The notes: a model not told the origin generated them from the letters alone. A stretch of 42,348 nucleotides of DNA from an uncultured Collinsella sp. (GCA_902494035.1 CABURV010000009.1:1-42348), one strand, 5' to 3'. Counted from the first letter of the stretch, positions 6,287 through 14,503 are shown. Numbers and translations are program-made.

Positions 6287-7351
6287 CTAGAGACCCAGAA
6301 GGGCACACATAACGGCCTTGATGGTGTGCTGACGGTTCTCTGCCTCACGGAAGATGACCGAAGCGTTGGCCTCAAAGCACTCGTCGGCAATCTCAAAGCC
6401 CTCGGTGATGATTTCGCGATGGAGGTCGTTCTTGCACTGGTCGAGGAGCATTTTGCCGACACGGTGATCTGCGTTATGGACAGAGGGAAGCTCATGCATG
6501 CAGAAGATGTCGGGATTGTTGGTGCGCTTGCACAGCTCGCTGGTGACGCGATAAGGGTACAAAGACTCGGCATCGCCCAGCCAGGAGTTGTAGTCGTCGG
6601 GATCCAGAACCTCTTCGCCGCACTCGGGGTTGATGTAGCGCCACTCCTCGGTAACGATAACGTCAACGCCATCCAGGGCATCGAGGTCAGAGGTGATGGT
6701 AAAGGTCCTATTGGGAGCGTACTTGGCGTAGCAGGCCTCCACCTCTTCGATCATTTCCTTGCACATCTGATGACGGAGGTCGTCGGGGCCGATGGCGAGG
6801 AAGTCCATGTCGAGCATAGCGCACAGACGGCCATACCACACCGGGGCGCCGGCGCAGTTGCCAACGAAAGCCATCTTCTTGCCGCGGCTCGTACGCAAAC
6901 CGCCCCATTGCTCTTCCATCGTAAGAGCGTCAGCGAGCATCTGAGTCGGGTGATCGCCGAGAGTAAGGGCATTGATGACCGGGATGTCAACCAGGTCGGC
7001 GACGTCATAGAGGAACTGCTCGTCCTTCTGTGCGCGGTAGACGATGAGATCGTACATGCCGTTAAAGACGCGCATGGCATCCTTGACGGTCTCGCAGTCA
7101 CCCATGTGGGAGTTGGTCAGATAAGTAAAGCCCATGCCCAAATCATTGCAGGAGGTCTCGAATGCGCAACGAGTACGGGTCGAGCCCCACTCAAAGTTGG
7201 CGAGGACGTTTTTGCCGGGGAAGTAGCGCTGGTCGACACCAGACTTCTTCTGAGCCTTAAGGTTCCAGGCAAGATCGATGAGATAGCGGAAATCCTCGGA
7301 GGAGAGATCATGGATGTTGATGTAGTCGCGACCGCGGAGGCTGTTGTTCAT
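6287..7351 (-). CDS. carbamoyltransferase-family protein (ornithine/putrescine transcarbamylase fold) with HELP in place of HCLP
   Basis: A 354-residue member of the aspartate/ornithine carbamoyltransferase family. The carbamoyl-phosphate motif STRTR is intact (residues 57-61), as is HPTQ (134-137), and R106 is present. The second-substrate motif, HCLP in ornithine, putrescine and YgeW-type enzymes and HPLP in aspartate transcarbamylase, reads HELP here (286-289, in CMHELPSVHN). The segment before it also departs from the usual form (EEWRYINPECGEEVLDPDDY). It should still bind carbamoyl phosphate, but the acceptor is likely unusual. The start at 7351 is chosen for AAAGGA 8 bases upstream. It lies between the deiminase-like gene and the MFS gene, as a putrescine carbamoyltransferase would in an agmatine deiminase operon, but no carbamate kinase is nearby. 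Confidence 0.88.
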   Translation of the reverse strand: MNNSLRGRDYINIHDLSSEDFRYLIDLAWNLKAQKKSGVDQRYFPGKNVLANFEWGSTRTRCAFETSCNDLGMGFTYLTNSHMGDCETVKDAMRVFNGMYDLIVYRAQKDEQFLYDVADLVDIPVINALTLGDHPTQMLADALTMEEQWGGLRTSRGKKMAFVGNCAGAPVWYGRLCAMLDMDFLAIGPDDLRHQMCKEMIEEVEACYAKYAPNRTFTITSDLDALDGVDVIVTEEWRYINPECGEEVLDPDDYNSWLGDAESLYPYRVTSELCKRTNNPDIFCMHELPSVHNADHRVGKMLLDQCKNDLHREIITEGFEIADECFEANASVIFREAENRQHTIKAVMCALLGL

Positions 7352-7395
7352 GCCTATTTCCTTTCGAATTATTATCAAAATTATTGTTGAATGTG

Positions 7396-7427
7396 TCCCC
7401 GAGGAAAACACGGATATCCCTCGGGGA
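7396..7427 (-). promoter_or_regulatory. hairpin between the deiminase-like and carbamoyltransferase genes
   Basis: TCCCCGAGG (7396-7404) pairs with CCTCGGGGA (7419-7427), a perfect 9-bp stem. It lies 44 bases upstream of the carbamoyltransferase start on the minus strand. It may protect or attenuate the downstream part of the message; there is no U-run. Confidence 0.5.
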
Positions 7428-7474
7428 GCGGTACATGTGGCGCCTAAGCCAAAGAGCGCAGGCTCTAAGGCTCA

Positions 7475-8713
7475 CTAACGACTGGCCGCCACGTCCTTAG
7501 TCCACCAGTGCACGCCGCCGCCGGACAGGTTAAGCGCGAGGGAATCAATCATGATGACCTTGCGATCGGGGAAGCAGCTCTCAAGAACTGCCTTGGCCTG
7601 CCCATCCTTCTCTTTCACGACCTCGCTCATGCCCTCGTGGTAATAACGCTGGCCAAGAACGACGCCGTTGCAAATCAGGAAGTTGCAGTAGCTCGCTGCG
7701 GCGTAGAAGTGGACGGGGCCCTCGGGCCAGGGGGTGCCATCCATAAACTTGCCGCCCATTTCGTCGATGAAGCCCTTATAGAGCTCGTAATCTTCATCGC
7801 CAGGGGCGATAACGACTTCAATAGGCTCGGCGGTGGGCATACGAACGATCTCGAAGGGCTTGCCCTCCCAGTCCGTTTCGTTGCTCAGGATCTCGTAGGC
7901 TGCCTCAATGCGGCGACGAGACTCTGCTCCAGCCTTGCTCGAGGCTGCCTCTTCATCGGACACCTCGGCAAGAAGAATCTTGTTCGGAGCGATAAAGCGA
8001 CACATCTCATCAATGTGAGCTGCAAAGCTCATGCCAAAGACGGGAGTTCCGTCTTCCTTCTCGTCGAGGATGCCCAGTCGATAGTCGTCGTCCTCGAGCA
8101 TAGGCTGCGGAAGCCAGATAACCTTGTTGAGGTTGTAGATGCGCTTATACTCGGCCTCTACTTCCTCTTTCGTGAACTCGGGATTACGCTTGCGGCATTC
8201 CGTGTCCTCGATGGCGATCAGAGTGCCGTGACCGTCAAACTCGCGGTCGCCGCCCTCCGAAACCATTTCGGAATTGACGATATCGAAGCAACCGAGCGCA
8301 ACCGCCATGTGAACGGCTGCCTTACGTGCGGACTGGCACTCCGGGGAGTTCTTGTCCCACACGCCGTAATAGGTCCAAGCGGGGTTGACCATATAAGAAT
8401 GGCCCTTGTCGTCGACCATGATGCTGGGACCGTTGTCGCGGACATAGAAGTTGGAGTCTTCGAACTGCGTGATCTCGATGCGATCGAGATCAACCCCCTC
8501 CTCCTTCAGGCGCGAGCAAGCCTCCTCATAGGAGCCGGGGGTGCCGCAATTGAGGTTGACCGTAACGTCGCCATACTCGAGCAGAGCCTTGATCACGTCA
8601 ACGCAGGGCTGGCGGTTATCGTAGCCCTCTGCACGGATGTAATCGGGAAGCCATGTCACATAGACGTTGGAGCGCTTCTCGAACTCGCCCGGCATACGAT
8701 AGTTCTCGTACAT
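7475..8713 (-). CDS. agmatine deiminase / peptidylarginine deiminase-fold protein lacking the nucleophilic cysteine
   Basis: A 412-residue protein of the PAD_porph/agmatine deiminase family (amidinotransferase fold). It opens YRMPGEFEKRSNVYVTWLPD and keeps VRDNGP (D93), SEGGDREFDGHGT (E153) and AAHIDE (H233, D235), matching the Asp, Glu and His/Asp of known agmatine deiminases. The C-terminal motif, normally GGG-x-I-H-C-x-T-Q with the catalytic cysteine, reads SGGGVHWWTKD, so position 403 is Trp (TGG) where Cys is expected. Without the nucleophile, deimination through a thiouronium intermediate should not work. The protein may bind a guanidine compound, or catalyse something else. The start at 8713 has AAGGA 6 bases upstream; longer frames upstream run through the operator region. 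It is the first gene of the operon with the carbamoyltransferase and MFS genes. Confidence 0.88.
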   Translation of the reverse strand: MYENYRMPGEFEKRSNVYVTWLPDYIRAEGYDNRQPCVDVIKALLEYGDVTVNLNCGTPGSYEEACSRLKEEGVDLDRIEITQFEDSNFYVRDNGPSIMVDDKGHSYMVNPAWTYYGVWDKNSPECQSARKAAVHMAVALGCFDIVNSEMVSEGGDREFDGHGTLIAIEDTECRKRNPEFTKEEVEAEYKRIYNLNKVIWLPQPMLEDDDYRLGILDEKEDGTPVFGMSFAAHIDEMCRFIAPNKILLAEVSDEEAASSKAGAESRRRIEAAYEILSNETDWEGKPFEIVRMPTAEPIEVVIAPGDEDYELYKGFIDEMGGKFMDGTPWPEGPVHFYAAASYCNFLICNGVVLGQRYYHEGMSEVVKEKDGQAKAVLESCFPDRKVIMIDSLALNLSGGGVHWWTKDVAASR

Positions 8714-8795
8714 GGTTGGTCCTTCCGTCGGGTTTCCCGCGATGCTGTCCGGCCGCGACAATAGCGGGGTTTCACCTGCTATAGTACTACTATAC

Positions 8796-8809
8796 CTACC
8801 GTTCGGTAG
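8796..8809. promoter_or_regulatory. candidate TetR operator 1 (CTACCGTTCGGTAG)
   Basis: A perfect dyad, CTACCG-TT-CGGTAG, 83 bases upstream of the deiminase-like gene and in the space shared with the divergent TetR gene. It has the form TACC-N4-GGTA, which recurs at 10974-10985 and, with one change, at 11041-11052. Confidence 0.65.
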
Positions 8810-8845
8810 ATAATTTTGAATAATTGCCGCTCGCCTACTGATACA

Positions 8846-8859
8846 TACCGTTCGCCGTA
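8846..8859. promoter_or_regulatory. candidate TetR operator 2 (TACCGTTCGCCGTA)
   Basis: It shares the TACCGTTCG half of operator 1 but has a degenerate right half (CCGTA). It is 78 bases upstream of the TetR start codon. Confidence 0.45.
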
Positions 8860-8937
8860 TATAGTGGTCATGTTTGGACACGAATTGATGTTCCGTTGCC
8901 ATCCTTAATAATGTTGGTAGTGCGGAAGTGATTTGCA

Positions 8938-9516
8938 ATGGAGAAATGCAGCGTGAGCACAAGAAAAAAAATATTGGACGCAATGTACGATCTTGTGGCA
9001 GAAGTCGGTTATGACAAAGCGTCTATCGGAAAGATTTGCGACTTTGTCGGTATATCCAAGCCGTCGGTGTACTACTACTTTCCCTCAAAAGAGGAGATTT
9101 TCACTACGCTCTTGGACAGCATGTTTCCGACTATTGACTATCAGCGCGACTACTCGCTAATAGTCGATAGGGACGGGTTCAAGGCCGCGCTTATCGAGCT
9201 CGGCAATTCAGTTATAGGTGGCTATCGAAGCGATGAAAAGCGCCGGCGCGTGCTGGCCGAGGTTAGCGTTCAAGCAAATCGAATTCCTGCAGTTCAGGAA
9301 CGTCAAGCGACGGCGACCAAACGAACCATGGATGCGCTTAAAGACATCCTTCTTCATGGTGTAGAGATTGGCGCGTTTTCCGATAGCGCCGACGTAATGC
9401 TCTACGTACAAATTCTTTATACCGTTCTGGAGGGAGCAAGCAATACGGTCGCTCAAGGTGAGGATATTGATGAAAAAGCGGTTTGGGCGGGAATAGTCGA
9501 GCTTATGTTCAAATAA
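8938..9516 (+). CDS. TetR-family transcriptional regulator
   Basis: A 192-residue protein with an N-terminal TetR helix-turn-helix: STRKKILDAMYDLVAEVGYD, then KASIGKICDFVGISKPSVYYYFPSKEEIF at residues about 27-55. The C-terminal domain is helical and unlike any particular ligand-binding class I can name. The ATG at 8938 or a GTG five codons later (8953, with GGAG ahead of it) could be the start. It is divergent from the deiminase-like operon and convergent with the second MFS gene. Dyads of the form TACC-N4-GGTA lie before both units, so it probably represses both in the absence of a ligand, perhaps the transported guanidine or carbamoyl compound (inference). Confidence 0.9.
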   Translation: MEKCSVSTRKKILDAMYDLVAEVGYDKASIGKICDFVGISKPSVYYYFPSKEEIFTTLLDSMFPTIDYQRDYSLIVDRDGFKAALIELGNSVIGGYRSDEKRRRVLAEVSVQANRIPAVQERQATATKRTMDALKDILLHGVEIGAFSDSADVMLYVQILYTVLEGASNTVAQGEDIDEKAVWAGIVELMFK

Positions 9517-9570
9517 ACCAGCCAAGCTGAAGCGCATGTTGGCACTCATGGTGCCTGCAGGCAACCTTTA

Positions 9571-9618
9571 AAACGAAAACAGGGGTCGACTCCAGTCTGG
9601 CTTGGAGTCGACCCCTGT
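9571..9618 (-). terminator. terminator between the convergent TetR and MFS genes
   Basis: A perfect 15-bp stem, ACAGGGGTCGACTCC (9579-9593) with 9604-9618, around a 10-base loop. On the minus strand it is followed by TTTTCGTTTT, so it best fits termination of the MFS transcript, and it may work in both directions. Confidence 0.85.
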
Positions 9619-9654
9619 TGCATGGCAATCTATGCCGATGCAAATCGGCGCTTA

Positions 9655-10935
9655 TTACTTTTCAGCAGCCTTATTGAGAAAGCCGGAAACGATAGCAAAC
9701 GCAACAATCATAAGGTTGCAGGCAATGCAGAAGATAAATACTCCCTGGAATGACCCTGCCATGCCGTAAACCTTCATCATGACCGGCATTCCAAAAGCAC
9801 CGACGACATAGCCCGCTGAGCAAACGATCGAATAGATCCTTCCAAAATCGCGTGATCCAAAGAGCGAGAGGAGAAGCATCGGCATTGCGGTTCCAACGAT
9901 GGCGAACATGACATCGTTTACACCAGCTGCAATGATGGAAACGGTCTCATTGCTTCCGCCAATGATAAGAAGCAGGAATGAAAGAATGCTGACACCTGTC
10001 CATGCGACCGTTGCTTTAATAGCGCCAAGCTTGTCGCATGTTTTGCCCACGAAGGGATTTAGGAAGATATCGGAGAGTGAAGCTGCCGAGACCATTAAGC
10101 TTCCTACGATAGGATTGAAACCGACCTCGCTTGCATAGGTTGGAAACAGCTGGTTCATGCAGCAGGTGAGCTGCGCCACGCAAAGCAAGAGGACACAGAG
10201 AATAAAAGACGGCGTTTTCGCGGCATCGCGGAGTGCCATGCCCGAAAGGACATCTTCCTGCTCATCGGCGCTGCAGCTCTCATGGGTTTCGGAGGCGGTC
10301 TCTCCGTACGGAAGCATATTGCGATCAGAGGGGTTAAGGCGAATGATAAATGCGCTTGCAGGCAAAATCATAGCTGCAGAAACGGCCGCAAGCACGATGT
10401 ATCCCGTACGCCAGCCTTGCTGCTCGATGACCAGCGTAATGACAGGACTCAATAACAGCGTGCAGAGAGAATTAACGCCCCAAGCGAGGCCGATGGCGAG
10501 ACCGGACGATTTGCTGAACCATTGGTCAATGACATCGGACATGCAGACGCCCGTTGTAAACGAAAAGCAGATGCCGATCACTGCGGCGGAGACGGTGAAC
10601 ATCCAGACCTCGGTGTAGAACGCCATTGCGGCGCCGGCGGCAATAAGGACGAGTTCAATGCAAATATGCCATGGTTTGCCGATTACTTTTGGAATGAAGC
10701 GACTCAAAAGCGGAAGCCCAAGCGCAAGGCCAAGAAGAATCGCGGTGAAATAGAAAGAGAAAGAAGTGTAGTCAAAGCCCAGATCTTCACATACTGGAGC
10801 AACGAATGAGCCGGCAATAATGCTATATGTGCCAGTTGTTCCGGCGGACATTAAGCCGAGCGCAATAACGACGACCCAAGCAAATGCGCCGCTTTCACGG
10901 AGACAATCTTTTTTGGCTGGTGTGGTGAGAGTCAT
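9655..10935 (-). CDS. MFS transporter (paralogue 2)
   Basis: A 426-residue 12-helix MFS protein, closely related along its length to the product of 5010-6275 (shared LTCCMNQLFPTYASEVGF, FGSRDFGRI, VGAFGMPVMMKVY and GSFQGVFIFCIACN). It ends in a short hydrophobic-basic tail (VSGFLNKAAEK), whereas the paralogue ends KKTGKNLSWDE. The start at 10935 is set by TGGAG 7 bases upstream. It is transcribed alone, towards the TetR gene, with two TACC-N4-GGTA-type sites within 120 bases of its start. Inference: the pair may exchange substrate and product, or one may be the exporter. Confidence 0.9.
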   Translation of the reverse strand: MTLTTPAKKDCLRESGAFAWVVVIALGLMSAGTTGTYSIIAGSFVAPVCEDLGFDYTSFSFYFTAILLGLALGLPLLSRFIPKVIGKPWHICIELVLIAAGAAMAFYTEVWMFTVSAAVIGICFSFTTGVCMSDVIDQWFSKSSGLAIGLAWGVNSLCTLLLSPVITLVIEQQGWRTGYIVLAAVSAAMILPASAFIIRLNPSDRNMLPYGETASETHESCSADEQEDVLSGMALRDAAKTPSFILCVLLLCVAQLTCCMNQLFPTYASEVGFNPIVGSLMVSAASLSDIFLNPFVGKTCDKLGAIKATVAWTGVSILSFLLLIIGGSNETVSIIAAGVNDVMFAIVGTAMPMLLLSLFGSRDFGRIYSIVCSAGYVVGAFGMPVMMKVYGMAGSFQGVFIFCIACNLMIVAFAIVSGFLNKAAEK

Positions 10936-10973
10936 GGTTGCTCCATTTCTATCGGCAATACATCCTATATGCC

Positions 10974-10985
10974 TACCGATAGGTA
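10974..10985. promoter_or_regulatory. candidate TetR operator 3 (TACCGATAGGTA)
   Basis: TACC-GATA-GGTA, 38 bases upstream of the start codon of the second MFS gene. Same TACC-N4-GGTA form as operator 1. Confidence 0.6.
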
Positions 10986-11040
10986 TATAAACCAGAGGAC
11001 TCTTCGTCAAGCATTAAGCGGGGAGAGGGAGTTCTTAACC

Positions 11041-11052
11041 TGCCGAACGGTA
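11041..11052. promoter_or_regulatory. candidate TetR operator 4 (TGCCGAACGGTA)
   Basis: The reverse complement is TACCGTTCGGCA, one base away from the core of operator 1. It lies 105 bases upstream of the second MFS gene. Confidence 0.55.
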
Positions 11053-11079
11053 ATTAGACCCCGTTTTCGCAAGGGTCTC

Positions 11080-11112
11080 AATGTGACAAAGGGGCCGTCC
11101 ATTTGTCACATT
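11080..11112 (-). repeat. AATGTGACAAA hairpin family, copy overlapping the ABC transporter stop codon
   Basis: AATGTGACAAA (11080-11090), loop GGGGCCGTCCA, TTTGTCACATT (11102-11112). The stem overlaps the last two bases of the stop codon of the ABC gene. Its place suggests an end-of-transcript structure, though there is no U-run. Confidence 0.8.
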
Positions 11113-14100
11113 ATTCGGAGCGCAGGGCCTCCACGGGATCCTTCCTGGACGCGCTACGGGCCGGCAGCAGGCCAGCGACAACCGTCAGCAGCACCGAAAT
11201 TGCAATGAGCGCCAGCGCATCCTGCACGGGCAGGCTCATCAGATTGCGTACCTGTTTGGCAGCAAGCGCCCAAGCATTGACCGGGAAGCTCACGGCCACC
11301 ACGACGACAATAGCAAAGACGCCGGCAATGAGGCCCTCGATAAAGGTCTCGGCATTGAATACGTTGGCCACGTTGCGCTTCGACGCGCCGATCGCGCGCA
11401 GAATGCCAATCTCCTTTTTGCGCTCCAGCACGCTGATGTAGGTGATGATGCCGATCATGATGGAGCTCACCACCAGGCTGATACTCACGAATGCGATGAG
11501 CACCAAGCTGATGGTGTTCACAATGTCGGTCACCGAACCCATGATGATGCCCATGTAGTCTGTGTACGAAATTGCCCGATCATCGTGGCCAGCGGCTTTG
11601 ACCTGCTTGTTGTACGCATCGATGTGATCGAGTACGCGCTCCTTGGCCTCAAAGTCGCGCGGGAAAATCTTGACCGAAATGGGATCGGCCTCGTCCGCAT
11701 AGCCCAGTGTGGTCAGATTGTTATCGTAGGTGAGCTTCGACGCCTTGGCATAGCTCATCATGAGCGAACTCAGGTCCTCGGCGTCCATGTTGAAATGGAT
11801 GGCATGAGCAAAGGCACTCGCATCCACGCGCATGGCGCTCGCCAGGTTAGCAAAACTCGAAGACATCTGCGTCGCCATCTGGTCCATAAGCCCCGCTGCG
11901 CCCGCCTTGAGCTGGGACGATACCGTCGACGCTACCTGCTCGCTGATTGCCTTCATCACCTGATCCATAGCCTGCTGCAGATACGGAGCCAGCTGCTTTT
12001 GCACATAGTCGGTCATCGCCTGTTGCAGGCGCTCGGCCAGGGCATCGCCGCCGAGCGCTTTGAGCTGGGCCAGGATTTGCTGGGCTGTGTCATCATTCTC
12101 AAGATACGTCGAGAATGCGGCGGTGAGCTTTGACGCGTCCTTAAGATCTTCGGGCGACAGTGCCTTAAACTGATCAGACTGCAAAAAGCCCTCGAACAGT
12201 TGGTTGGCAAGCGTTCCCACCTGCCGCATTTGCTCGGGCGTGAGTTCCAGACCGTCAAAGATACCCGAGAAATCTGGGGTTGGCGCTTTTGCCATGATGT
12301 CGCTGAAGTCGATGTCCTTGCCAACGCCCGAAAGATCAATATCCAGCCCGGACAAATCGATACCAGAAAGGTCCATACCGCCGGCTGCACCCGAGAGCGC
12401 AGACGCATCGAACGAGAACGCGCTCTTGAGCGCCGCCTCGTCCACACTGAACATGCTGCCCAAATCCACGCCTTGCTTGGCCTCGCCCTGCAGTTCATCG
12501 AAAGACTTGCCCGTAAAGACATCCGTCTCGGGGCGGGCGAGTTGCTCCTGCACAATCTGCGAATCGGCGGCGCGCTCCATAAGCTGACGAGTTAGTGCAT
12601 GCGTATAGGCAATGCCCGGGGTCAATGCGCTCGCATTGGCCGTCTCGTTAGGTCGCACCACGCCCACAATGCGCACGTCAATACCGTCGGCAACCTTGGC
12701 CGTCATAAAGTCGGCATCGTCAGACATGTCAGTCCACATGCCGGTCTCTTCGTTTTTGCGATACGCATCGGCCGGCGACAGCACCTTAAACGTGGTAGAC
12801 AACGCATCGTCGTAGGTAAAGTCGGTACCGGTCTCGGGCGCTTCGACCCCACCGTCAGCCGTCATAGCGCTGTTAACCAGATTGTTAAGCTCATCGATAT
12901 CCAGTGCACCGATGCTGTAGAGCGTGTAGTCACCCACCGTACCGCGGCTCGAAAGCACCATCACGGCTTCGTTGGCAGACGTGGGCCAATGACCGGCGAC
13001 GACATCGTACTGGCTGTCGAGCAGACTCCGGTCGTCGATCATCTCGTTAAAGACCGAGGTTCCCATGGATTCCATGCTCACCGTTGCCGCCGAGCTCGCG
13101 CCTCCGCTCATGGCCTCGGTCATGGCGTTGGGCACCAGCCGGACAGGCTTCTCATCGCCCTTGCCGGCACGATAGACAACCGGCGATACACCGTAGCCGT
13201 ACTGAATGGCGTTGACCTCTTTGTCGATACCGTCGCCGCCGTCGTCAAGCCATGCCTTAAAGCTCGTCATGTCGTTGGACTTAACGCTCGCAAACATATC
13301 CTTTACGGCCGTGACCACGGGAATCTTATCGGTTTCGGCACTGTCGTCGGACGAATCCACGTTTTCAGACGAGTCATCATCCGCAGTTCCCTGCCCGCCC
13401 ATCATGGACGACAGGTCGTAATCCTGCTTGGAAATGGTGAGCGGATAGCTCGAGAGCGTATCCTCCTCGACCTTTTTGATGTAGCCGTTTACGCCATTGG
13501 AGAGCGCCAGGATCGCCGCAATGCCGATAATGCCAATCGACCCCGCAAAGGCCGTCATGGCCGTACGACCCTTTTTGGTCATGAGGTTTCGGGCAGAAAG
13601 CCCCAGCGCCGTCACAAAGCTCATCGAGGTTTTGCGCGTAGGCTTGGCCTCGCGGCGCGTGGCGTCGGCGACATCGAAAGGGTCGGAATCGTCGGTGATT
13701 TTGCCGTCCGCCAGGTTGACGATGCGTGTGGCGTACTGGTACGCCAGCTCGGGATTGTGCGTGACCATGATAACCAGGCGGTCGCGTGCCACGTCCTTGA
13801 GCAGATCCATGACCTGCACGGACGTTGTGGAATCCAAGGCACCGGTCGGCTCGTCTGCCAGCACGATCTCGGGGTCGTTGATCAGGGCACGGGCAATCGC
13901 CACGCGCTGCATCTGTCCACCCGAAAGCTGGCTCGGGCGCTTGTTAACGTGCTCGCCCAGGCCAACCGCCTCGAGCGCCTCGCGCGCACGCTGGCGGCGC
14001 TCGGCATGCCCCACACCCGTGAGCGTGAGCGCCAGCTCCACGTTTTCCAAAATGGTCTGATGCGGAATGAGGTTATAGCTTTGGAACACAAAGCCGATGC

Positions 14101-14350
14101 GGTTGTTGCGGTAGGCATCCCAATCGCGATCGTGAAAGTCCTTGGTCGAAATACCGTCGATCAGCAGGTCGCCAGAATCGAAATGATCGAGCCCACCGAT
14201 AACGTTGAGCATCGTAGTTTTGCCCGACCCCGAAGGTCCCAGAATGGCCACGAACTCGTTATCGCGAAAAGACAGGCTCACGCTGTCGAGCGCCACCTGT
14301 GTAAACGACTGCGTAACGTACCTTTTGCAGATACCTTTGAGCTCCAACAT
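11111..14350 (-). CDS. ABC transporter: ATP-binding domain fused to FtsX/MacB-type permease
   Basis: A 1079-residue fusion. Residues 1-230 are a LolD/MacB-type ATPase: Walker A GPSGSGKT (38-45), Q-loop glutamine at 90, signature LSGGQ (142-146), Walker B with VLADEP (163-168), H-loop His198. A first membrane helix follows (about 260-285), then a large extracytoplasmic part of about 600 residues, and three C-terminal membrane helices of the FtsX domain with LERKKEIGILRAIGASKRNV between them. The outer part has DLSG repeats (GMDLSGIDLSGLDIDLSGV) followed by long helical, probably coiled-coil, stretches. Known for the family: mechanotransmission rather than channel transport; peptide, lipoprotein or antibiotic handling at the membrane. 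The start at 14350 follows GAGAGG. No accessory protein gene is adjacent. Confidence 0.92.
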   Translation of the reverse strand: MLELKGICKRYVTQSFTQVALDSVSLSFRDNEFVAILGPSGSGKTTMLNVIGGLDHFDSGDLLIDGISTKDFHDRDWDAYRNNRIGFVFQSYNLIPHQTILENVELALTLTGVGHAERRQRAREALEAVGLGEHVNKRPSQLSGGQMQRVAIARALINDPEIVLADEPTGALDSTTSVQVMDLLKDVARDRLVIMVTHNPELAYQYATRIVNLADGKITDDSDPFDVADATRREAKPTRKTSMSFVTALGLSARNLMTKKGRTAMTAFAGSIGIIGIAAILALSNGVNGYIKKVEEDTLSSYPLTISKQDYDLSSMMGGQGTADDDSSENVDSSDDSAETDKIPVVTAVKDMFASVKSNDMTSFKAWLDDGGDGIDKEVNAIQYGYGVSPVVYRAGKGDEKPVRLVPNAMTEAMSGGASSAATVSMESMGTSVFNEMIDDRSLLDSQYDVVAGHWPTSANEAVMVLSSRGTVGDYTLYSIGALDIDELNNLVNSAMTADGGVEAPETGTDFTYDDALSTTFKVLSPADAYRKNEETGMWTDMSDDADFMTAKVADGIDVRIVGVVRPNETANASALTPGIAYTHALTRQLMERAADSQIVQEQLARPETDVFTGKSFDELQGEAKQGVDLGSMFSVDEAALKSAFSFDASALSGAAGGMDLSGIDLSGLDIDLSGVGKDIDFSDIMAKAPTPDFSGIFDGLELTPEQMRQVGTLANQLFEGFLQSDQFKALSPEDLKDASKLTAAFSTYLENDDTAQQILAQLKALGGDALAERLQQAMTDYVQKQLAPYLQQAMDQVMKAISEQVASTVSSQLKAGAAGLMDQMATQMSSSFANLASAMRVDASAFAHAIHFNMDAEDLSSLMMSYAKASKLTYDNNLTTLGYADEADPISVKIFPRDFEAKERVLDHIDAYNKQVKAAGHDDRAISYTDYMGIIMGSVTDIVNTISLVLIAFVSISLVVSSIMIGIITYISVLERKKEIGILRAIGASKRNVANVFNAETFIEGLIAGVFAIVVVVAVSFPVNAWALAAKQVRNLMSLPVQDALALIAISVLLTVVAGLLPARSASRKDPVEALRSE

Positions 14351-14503
14351 GGACGGCAACCTCTCCCACGCGGGCACGCTCGCCCGCTCTCCCCCGCCGT
14401 TCGTATTCGACGCGTTTGTCCTACTCTATCCCCATTTTTTGCCGGCGCCAGTGAGGAATGTAGTGAACCACGCCAAAAAACGAACGGGACGGCGCCCAAA
14501 AGA

